NCBI GenBank assembly: GCA_007119965.1
Contig: SKOR01000068.1
Location: 1 to 64,000, forward strand
Reading direction: 5' to 3'
Length of the DNA: 64,000 nucleotides
Source of the DNA: Syntrophomonadaceae bacterium
GTDB lineage: Bacteria > Bacillota > Dethiobacteria > DTU022
Shown here in pieces: positions 58,550 through 64,000 of this stretch (positions within the stretch are counted from its first letter, which is position 1; each line of letters opens with the position of its first letter). The position numbers and the translations under genes are program-made. The notes under the pieces are model-generated. The model saw only the letters and a program-made list of their open reading frames with translations. It made no database searches and was not told the origin of the DNA.

Positions 58550-58612
58550 AGGAGCGGTCAGATTTGAACAGCTGCCGGCCGGGCTTGTATTTCAGCCAAC
58601 TCATTATTAAGA

Positions 58613-58658
58613 TTATACTCAGCCCCCTTCTCAATACTGAGAAGGGGGCTGAGTATAA
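58613..58658. terminator. Perfect 21-bp inverted repeat, probable bidirectional terminator or element relic
   Basis: TTATACTCAGCCCCCTTCTCA-atac-TGAGAAGGGGGCTGAGTATAA. Confidence 0.6.
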
Positions 58659-58708
58659 TGAGCTGTCCGAATTCCGGCCTGAAGGCTTCATTAATTTTCT
58701 AAAAGCCA

Positions 58709-59542
58709 TTAAGCAGTATTATTATCACTTGTGAGAACCCTGTGTTTCAAGCTGGGCACTGCTTCCCTGAATTTGTCCTGCAATGCCCAGTCGATGGTAG
58801 CAGCCGCATAGCCAACACCCTCAGAAGCTCTCGCTATAACTGTGCCCCAGGGATCAATGATCATGCTGCCCCCGAAACAGGTTTTGTGATCCGGGTGGAC
58901 GCCAAACTGACCGGGAGCCGCGACATAGACCTGGTTTTCGATCGCCCTGGCCCTCAAAAGGGGCTCCCAGTGATCTTTCCCGGTATAAAGCGTAAATGCC
59001 GCAGGCACAAAAATAAGCCCCGCCCCTCTATCTGTAAGCGCCCTGAACAGTTCTGGAAACCTCAGATCATAACAAATAGCAAAACCAAAGCAGCCCAGTT
59101 CAGTTTCAGCGGTCACAATTTTATTGCCCGCCTTGTAGCTGTTTGATTCTTTTATGTTAACCTGGTTGGGGACATATACATCAAACAGGTGTATCTTCCG
59201 GTAGCATGATACAACCCGGCCGCTAGAATCGATTAAAACTGAGGTGTTATAAGCCTTTGACGGTTGCTCCGACTGTTCAATAAAACTCCCGCAGTGCAGG
59301 TAAATATTGAGTTCTTTTGCCTTGTTCCTGAAAAAGCTGATTATTTCCCCGTCAATAGGTTCAGCATGCCCGGTTATGTTGTGATCGGACAGATAACTTG
59401 AGTATTCAGGAAGAACAACCAGTTTTGCCCCGTCGGCGGCGGCAGCTTCAATCAGGCTTTCTGCCGACGAGAGGTTTTTCTTTGTATCATCCCCTGAATT
59501 CATTTGAACAACTGCAATTTTAAATTTAGGCTTGATGCTCAC
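58709..59542 (-). CDS. Carbon-nitrogen hydrolase (nitrilase superfamily)
   Basis: 277 aa; KLVVLPEYSSYL (Glu), YRKIHLFDVYVP (Lys), GFAICYDLRFPELFRAL (Cys). Confidence 0.92.
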   Translation of the reverse strand: MSIKPKFKIAVVQMNSGDDTKKNLSSAESLIEAAAADGAKLVVLPEYSSYLSDHNITGHAEPIDGEIISFFRNKAKELNIYLHCGSFIEQSEQPSKAYNTSVLIDSSGRVVSCYRKIHLFDVYVPNQVNIKESNSYKAGNKIVTAETELGCFGFAICYDLRFPELFRALTDRGAGLIFVPAAFTLYTGKDHWEPLLRARAIENQVYVAAPGQFGVHPDHKTCFGGSMIIDPWGTVIARASEGVGYAAATIDWALQDKFREAVPSLKHRVLTSDNNTA

Positions 59543-59699
59543 CTGTTAACTCACATCCCAGTTTTAAGCTTTTAGATCCGTCCCGGAAATGCTTACATGG
59601 AAGCCCTGCCTGTCATAGCTGGTCTTCACAGAAGAACTATCGCACCGCCCCATATGCTGCTAAAAAAAGCCGATATTATCGCCCTCAACCCTTATTGAT

Positions 59700-61568
59700 T
59701 CATTTGCTGCTGAGCCCGAGTTCGGATAATTTACGATAAAGCGTCGCGCGGCTTATTCCCAACTTTTCTGCGATGATCTGTTTTCCTTCATAGCTTGAGC
59801 TATAAATATCGAGAAATTCTTTCAGGACCTGGCGTTCATAATTGCCCAACCGGTGCTTCAGCGAATCATTCAAATGCTGTTCATTTTGATCCCTTACAAC
59901 TTTCTGGATCCTGGGCGGCAGATTTCCTGTCACAAGAACTGTGCTGTCAGCCATATTTACCGCATATTCCACGGCATTTTCAAGTTCCCTCACGTTACCA
60001 GGCCAGTTATAATGCACAAAACACTCCATCGCTTCATTTTCAATGGAGTCAATCTGTTTGTCCAGTATTGAGGTATACTTCTTCAGGCAGCGCTCAACCA
60101 GGGCAGGGACATCCTCCCTGCGGTCTTTAAGCGGCGGAATGCGCAGGGGAATTACATTCAACCTGAAGTAAAGATCCTTTCTAAAGTTCCCTTCCTGCAT
60201 CATTAGTTCCAAATCGCGGTTAGAAGCGGCAATAACCCGCACATTGACCGGTATTTTTTTTGAACCGCCTACCCGCTCAACAGCCATATCCTGCAGGACA
60301 TGGAGCAGCTTTACCTGCAGGTGAAGCGGCATTTCACCTATTTCATCAAGAAAAATTGTCCCTCCGTCAGCGAGTTCAAATTTTCCGGATTTACCTTCCT
60401 TTTTGGCTCCGGTAAAAGCTCCTCCCTCATACCCAAACAACTCGCTTTCGAGAAGCGCCTCCGGTATGGCGCCGCAGTTTATACTGATAAAAGGGCCCTT
60501 TTCACGGCTGCTGGCCTTATGTATGGCCCGAGCAAATATTTCTTTGCCTGTGCCGCTTTCACCGGTTATCAATACCGTTGAATTGCCCCCGGCAACCCTC
60601 AGGGCCTGTTTCTTAACCTGTTGAATTACTTCGCACTGGCCAATTATATCGTCAAATGTATACTCCATAGCCGTTGAGCTCAAATCATAGATCAGCCTGC
60701 GGGCTTCTGAAATATCGCGGAATGAAACCACGGCACCGTCCGGTTTGTCTATGCCGGCTATGGGCCGGACGGACACTATAAAGTGCATACTGCGCCGGCC
60801 TTTTGTTTTGTATATTTCTTCTTTCTCGATGTACTCTTTCCCGCTCTTTAGCACATCAAGGGCAGGTGTATTAACCCATAAATCAGCAAGTTTCCGGCCG
60901 ACGATCAATGATCGATCAAGGTTTAAAAGCATCCCGGCAGTCGTATTGCAATGGGTAACCACACCATTGGCATCTATCGCCAGGGCACCCTCATGGATTG
61001 TTTCCAGGATTGTGGTCAGTTCCTTGGAAAGGCGGGTCAGGCGTTCCACAGCTTCGCTTTCCGATACTTTGGCAGCCAGGAACCTGCTCAAATGTTTCAG
61101 AAATGACAGGATTGCATCCATCCTGGACAACAGCTGCTCCTTTTGCTCCATAGTGAAGGCAACCAGACCGATTACCCCGATTACTTTATCATCAAGGGTA
61201 ATTGGCGAACAGATTTCGGCCAGTTCCGGGGTTGTACCCTCCAGGGAGGAGGGATCGTAATTGGGATCGCTGACCGGATCACTGACCACAAAAGATTTTT
61301 TGCTGCGCAGGGTACGGGCATAAAGAAAGTTGCTGTCTAACTGGCCCAGTTCTTCTTTAAGGCCAATTTTATGGGCATAGCAACTGCTGCCGGCTATGAC
61401 GGTTAACTCTTCATCTACTATTTCCACTTCAATGGACAAAGCCGCGGCAATAGCTTCAGCTAAGTCCTGGACCATTGTTTGGATATGCATTAAACCTGAC
61501 ATAGCATTGCCCCTTCCGTTAACCCGGTTCATAATCAGTGCCTTATAATATTCTTCACCAAGGGCCAA
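59700..61568 (-). CDS. Sigma-54-dependent transcriptional activator (GAF-PAS-AAA+-Fis HTH)
   Basis: 622 aa; [35 protein letters not shown] (GAFTGA loop), [18 protein letters not shown]-terminal [22 protein letters not shown]. Confidence 0.93.
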   Translation of the reverse strand: MALGEEYYKALIMNRVNGRGNAMSGLMHIQTMVQDLAEAIAAALSIEVEIVDEELTVIAGSSCYAHKIGLKEELGQLDSNFLYARTLRSKKSFVVSDPVSDPNYDPSSLEGTTPELAEICSPITLDDKVIGVIGLVAFTMEQKEQLLSRMDAILSFLKHLSRFLAAKVSESEAVERLTRLSKELTTILETIHEGALAIDANGVVTHCNTTAGMLLNLDRSLIVGRKLADLWVNTPALDVLKSGKEYIEKEEIYKTKGRRSMHFIVSVRPIAGIDKPDGAVVSFRDISEARRLIYDLSSTAMEYTFDDIIGQCEVIQQVKKQALRVAGGNSTVLITGESGTGKEIFARAIHKASSREKGPFISINCGAIPEALLESELFGYEGGAFTGAKKEGKSGKFELADGGTIFLDEIGEMPLHLQVKLLHVLQDMAVERVGGSKKIPVNVRVIAASNRDLELMMQEGNFRKDLYFRLNVIPLRIPPLKDRREDVPALVERCLKKYTSILDKQIDSIENEAMECFVHYNWPGNVRELENAVEYAVNMADSTVLVTGNLPPRIQKVVRDQNEQHLNDSLKHRLGNYERQVLKEFLDIYSSSYEGKQIIAEKLGISRATLYRKLSELGLSSK

Positions 61569-61762
61569 TAACCTGCCGTTCAGATCAGCATTCCAAAAAT
61601 AAATCTCATTCTCGAGAATTTTATTAATTTCTTTTATCCTTATTAAGCAGCCATGCCCCGTAATACCGGGAAAGCATGGGCAATACCCTTATCGCAACCC
61701 GGGTTACAGGCTTTTCTAATGGCTGGGAATAATCTTTTAAGAATTAAACCGCCTGATGCGCC

Positions 61763-61780
61763 TTGGCATTGAAATTGCAT
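61763..61780 (+). promoter_or_regulatory. Predicted sigma-54 promoter
   Basis: tTGGCAT-TGAAA-TTGCAT; same spacing as the site at 56873..56890. Confidence 0.72.
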
Positions 61781-61874
61781 GTTTTATAAACAGTCGGTTT
61801 ATCCTGAACCGGCGTAAACCGTGCCCCGCAAACAGGCGGACACAGAAAAATTTATAAAAAGAAGGTAAAGACTT

Positions 61875-63215
61875 ATGAATCGGGATGTGAAAAAAATTCT
61901 CGGCTTTTCAAGTAAGGCTCTCGCCTTCCTGGCTCAGAAAGAGCTTACCGGTAAAGATAACAGACGGGCAGGCCGGGGAGCCTCCGCAGAATCAGGAGAT
62001 GTCTTTCAGACGGTCTTTCAGGAAAGTTATAAACCATCGCTCGATAGATGCGGTAACAGGGAATGGAAAAGTTTAAGCGCTGCTTATACCGGTCCATCTG
62101 AGGACAGATATATAAATTGCCAGGGCAGCGGCTGCATTTACAATCCCGGGCCGGTTCACTCCGGGATTGTCGAAGCTTTACAGGTTCAGCTGGAAAGACA
62201 GATAATAAATTGCCGGGAATTTCCTGAACCGATAAGCGCCTTGCTTTCAGAGCTCGTTTCTATGATCACGCCGGAGGAACTTCAGGTGCCCTTATTTACT
62301 AATGTTGGAACAGAAGCTGTCGGAGGTGCCTTAAAACTGGCCTGCAGCAGTACCGGACGCCCGGGCATCCTTGCCGCGGTTGCCAGTTCAAACGGGACTC
62401 CCGACAATTCTTTAAGCATCGCTGCTCATTATGATTACCAGGATCAGCATCTGGCAAATATACCCGGCTACCGGCAAATACCATTTGGGGATGCCAATAT
62501 ACTGGAAAGCGCCATAGCCGATTCTTTTGCAAACAACTGTGCCGTAGCAGCAGTTATTCTCGCACCGATATATAATAAAGGAGGGGTAATCGTACCACCT
62601 GACGACTATTTGGCCCGGGTTCGCGAAATATGCGACGAGTATAAATCCCTTCTGATTATTGACGAAACCGAAACCGGACTTGGACAAACCGGCAAACTTT
62701 TTGCCATCGAACACTATGAAGTTCTGCCCGATATCCTCTGCTTCAGCAAGGCTTTTGGTGGGGGCATTGCTCCAATAGGGGCTTTTGTATCCACTGCCAA
62801 TGTTTGGAATAATTTGGATTCCAACCCGTTCAGGCATCTACCGGGGTTTGAGGCTACTTCCCTGGCCTGTGCCGCTGCCATAGCCGGAATACAGGTTATT
62901 CTTGACGATGGGCTGGTCGAACAAACGGCTGAAAAAGGAAATTACTTCCTGCCCAAGCTTCAGAATATAGAAAGCAGATTCCCGGCGATCCTGGAAGCAA
63001 GGGGTAAGGGTTTATTAATCGGAATTGAATTTATCGATGAACAGACATGCTATTATGCAGCAGAAAAACTTTTTGAAAAGGGCATTCTCGTATCAATTGC
63101 CGAGAACAATTCATCTGCAATTCGCATTGAACCGCCCATGACAATCAGCATCGAGGAACTTGACTATATTATGGAATCTTTAGATGATATATCCATGCAG
63201 TTACCATCATATTAA
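61875..63215 (+). CDS. Class III aminotransferase-like protein with degenerate active-site motifs
   Basis: 446 aa; PLP Lys retained (LCFSKAFGGG) but EPIQGE replaced by APIYNK, FHG motif replaced by SNG, DEVQTGxGRTG replaced by DETETGLGQTG. Confidence 0.85.
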   Translation: MNRDVKKILGFSSKALAFLAQKELTGKDNRRAGRGASAESGDVFQTVFQESYKPSLDRCGNREWKSLSAAYTGPSEDRYINCQGSGCIYNPGPVHSGIVEALQVQLERQIINCREFPEPISALLSELVSMITPEELQVPLFTNVGTEAVGGALKLACSSTGRPGILAAVASSNGTPDNSLSIAAHYDYQDQHLANIPGYRQIPFGDANILESAIADSFANNCAVAAVILAPIYNKGGVIVPPDDYLARVREICDEYKSLLIIDETETGLGQTGKLFAIEHYEVLPDILCFSKAFGGGIAPIGAFVSTANVWNNLDSNPFRHLPGFEATSLACAAAIAGIQVILDDGLVEQTAEKGNYFLPKLQNIESRFPAILEARGKGLLIGIEFIDEQTCYYAAEKLFEKGILVSIAENNSSAIRIEPPMTISIEELDYIMESLDDISMQLPSY

Positions 63216-63238
63216 AGACAGGAAAGGAGAGAATTATT

Positions 63239-63631
63239 TTGAAAGCATTGTTTTTCCATGCAGAAAAATGTGTTGGCTGCAAGCTCTGCCACCTGGCCTG
63301 CAGCAGCCAGAACGAGCAGGTATTTAATCCGCGCCTGGCCCGGCTTAAAATTACTTCCTGCTATGATCGGAACGGTCTTACCGTAGAAGGAAAAACCTGC
63401 GATCTGTGCATGAGCTGTGTTGAGTCCTGCCCGGTTGACGCGATCGTAGAAAAAAACGGAAGGCTCGCCTTTGACGAGGACCTCTGCACCGATTGCGGAC
63501 TTTGTGTTGACATTTGCCCGCACGAGGTAATCGTCGGCAAGGATAGAGGTATTGGAGTCTGTGTTCAATGCCGCAGCTGTGTCAACTGGTGCCCCACTGA
63601 AGCACTGACCTTTGAGGAGGTGAATAAATAA
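63239..63631 (+). CDS. 4Fe-4S ferredoxin-type electron-transfer protein (AOR partner)
   Basis: 130 aa; CVGCKLCHLAC, CDLCMSCVESCPVDAI, CTDCGLCVDICP, CVQCRSCVNWCPTEAL; TAATG overlap with next gene. Confidence 0.9.
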   Translation: MKALFFHAEKCVGCKLCHLACSSQNEQVFNPRLARLKITSCYDRNGLTVEGKTCDLCMSCVESCPVDAIVEKNGRLAFDEDLCTDCGLCVDICPHEVIVGKDRGIGVCVQCRSCVNWCPTEALTFEEVNK

Positions 63632-64000
63632 TGGCCTACACCGGCAACATTCTGAGAGTTAACCTGTCTACGGGCAAAGCGGTGAAAGAAAAGTTAAATG
63701 AAAATTGGGCTAAAGATTACCTGGGAGGTAAAGGCCTGGCCATTAAATACCTGTACGAAGAATTAAAACCCGGGTTGGATCCCTGGTCCGAAGATAACAA
63801 GTTAATCCTGATGACAGGCCCCCTGACTGGAACTATTGCGCCCAATACAGGCAAGCTTGCTGTCGCCGCCAAGTCACCGGCAACCGGGACGATCCTGGAT
63901 TGTTCTATCGGCGGCCATTTTGCCCCTGAATTGAAATATGCCGGTTACGATGCCGTGATTATCGAAGGAAAAGCCAAAGTTCCGGTTTATCTTTATCTCG
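63631..64000 (+). CDS. Aldehyde:ferredoxin oxidoreductase, N-terminal part (runs off window)
   Basis: Hand translation: MAYTGNILRVNLSTGKAVKEKLNENWAKDYLGGKGLAIKYLYEELKPGLDPWSEDNKLILMTGPLTGTIAPNTGKLAVAAKSPATGTILDCSIGGHFAPELKYAGYDAVIIEGKAKVPVYLYL. Confidence 0.92.
   Translation, partial: MAYTGNILRVNLSTGKAVKEKLNENWAKDYLGGKGLAIKYLYEELKPGLDPWSEDNKLILMTGPLTGTIAPNTGKLAVAAKSPATGTILDCSIGGHFAPELKYAGYDAVIIEGKAKVPVYLYL

Noticed and set aside
58386-58709. 107-aa minus-strand ORF between nitrilase and aminotransferase genes
   Set aside because: Spans the perfect inverted repeat and the decayed fragment; no protein family features.
61875-63215. Calling the AOR-linked aminotransferase-like gene a pseudogene
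   Set aside because: Reading frame is intact over 446 codons, PLP lysine is kept and it is tightly packed in an operon; kept as degenerate or neofunctionalised CDS.

Overview
The window looks like a chromosomal segment from a Clostridia-like Firmicute (inferred from gene content: RSH, MurT/GatD, NADH-linked formate dehydrogenase, AOR, 6S RNA beside aspS). Most of it is housekeeping: mgtE, 6S RNA, hisS/aspS, dtd, relA/spoT, recJ, secDF, a mixed aro/his cluster, proS, M16 peptidases, murT/gatD, hisG and lysC. Accessory parts are a formate dehydrogenase/NuoEF-like operon, a 2-hydroxyacyl-CoA dehydratase-like pair, and a sigma-54-associated amine/aldehyde region at the right end. Main points for a second look: (1) one uninterrupted 1027-codon ORF encodes complete HisRS and AspRS modules. 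(2) An 885-codon ORF fuses a class III aminotransferase to a domain resembling cyanobacterial acyl-ACP reductase (AAR). (3) A HesB/IscA-like selenoprotein with an in-frame UGA at codon 35 is missing from the ORF track and sits beside an equally missed desulforedoxin-like 42-aa ORF and an ArsR gene. (4) Two sigma-54 -24/-12 promoters with identical spacing precede two aminotransferase operons flanking a sigma-54 activator; one operon carries a motif-degenerate aminotransferase with a ferredoxin and AOR. (5) The FDH catalytic subunit appears to lose its C-terminal domain exactly where a GH1 beta-glucosidase gene is inserted in the operon. (6) A structured leader candidate lies upstream of relA/spoT. 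All family assignments come from reading motifs; no searches were run.
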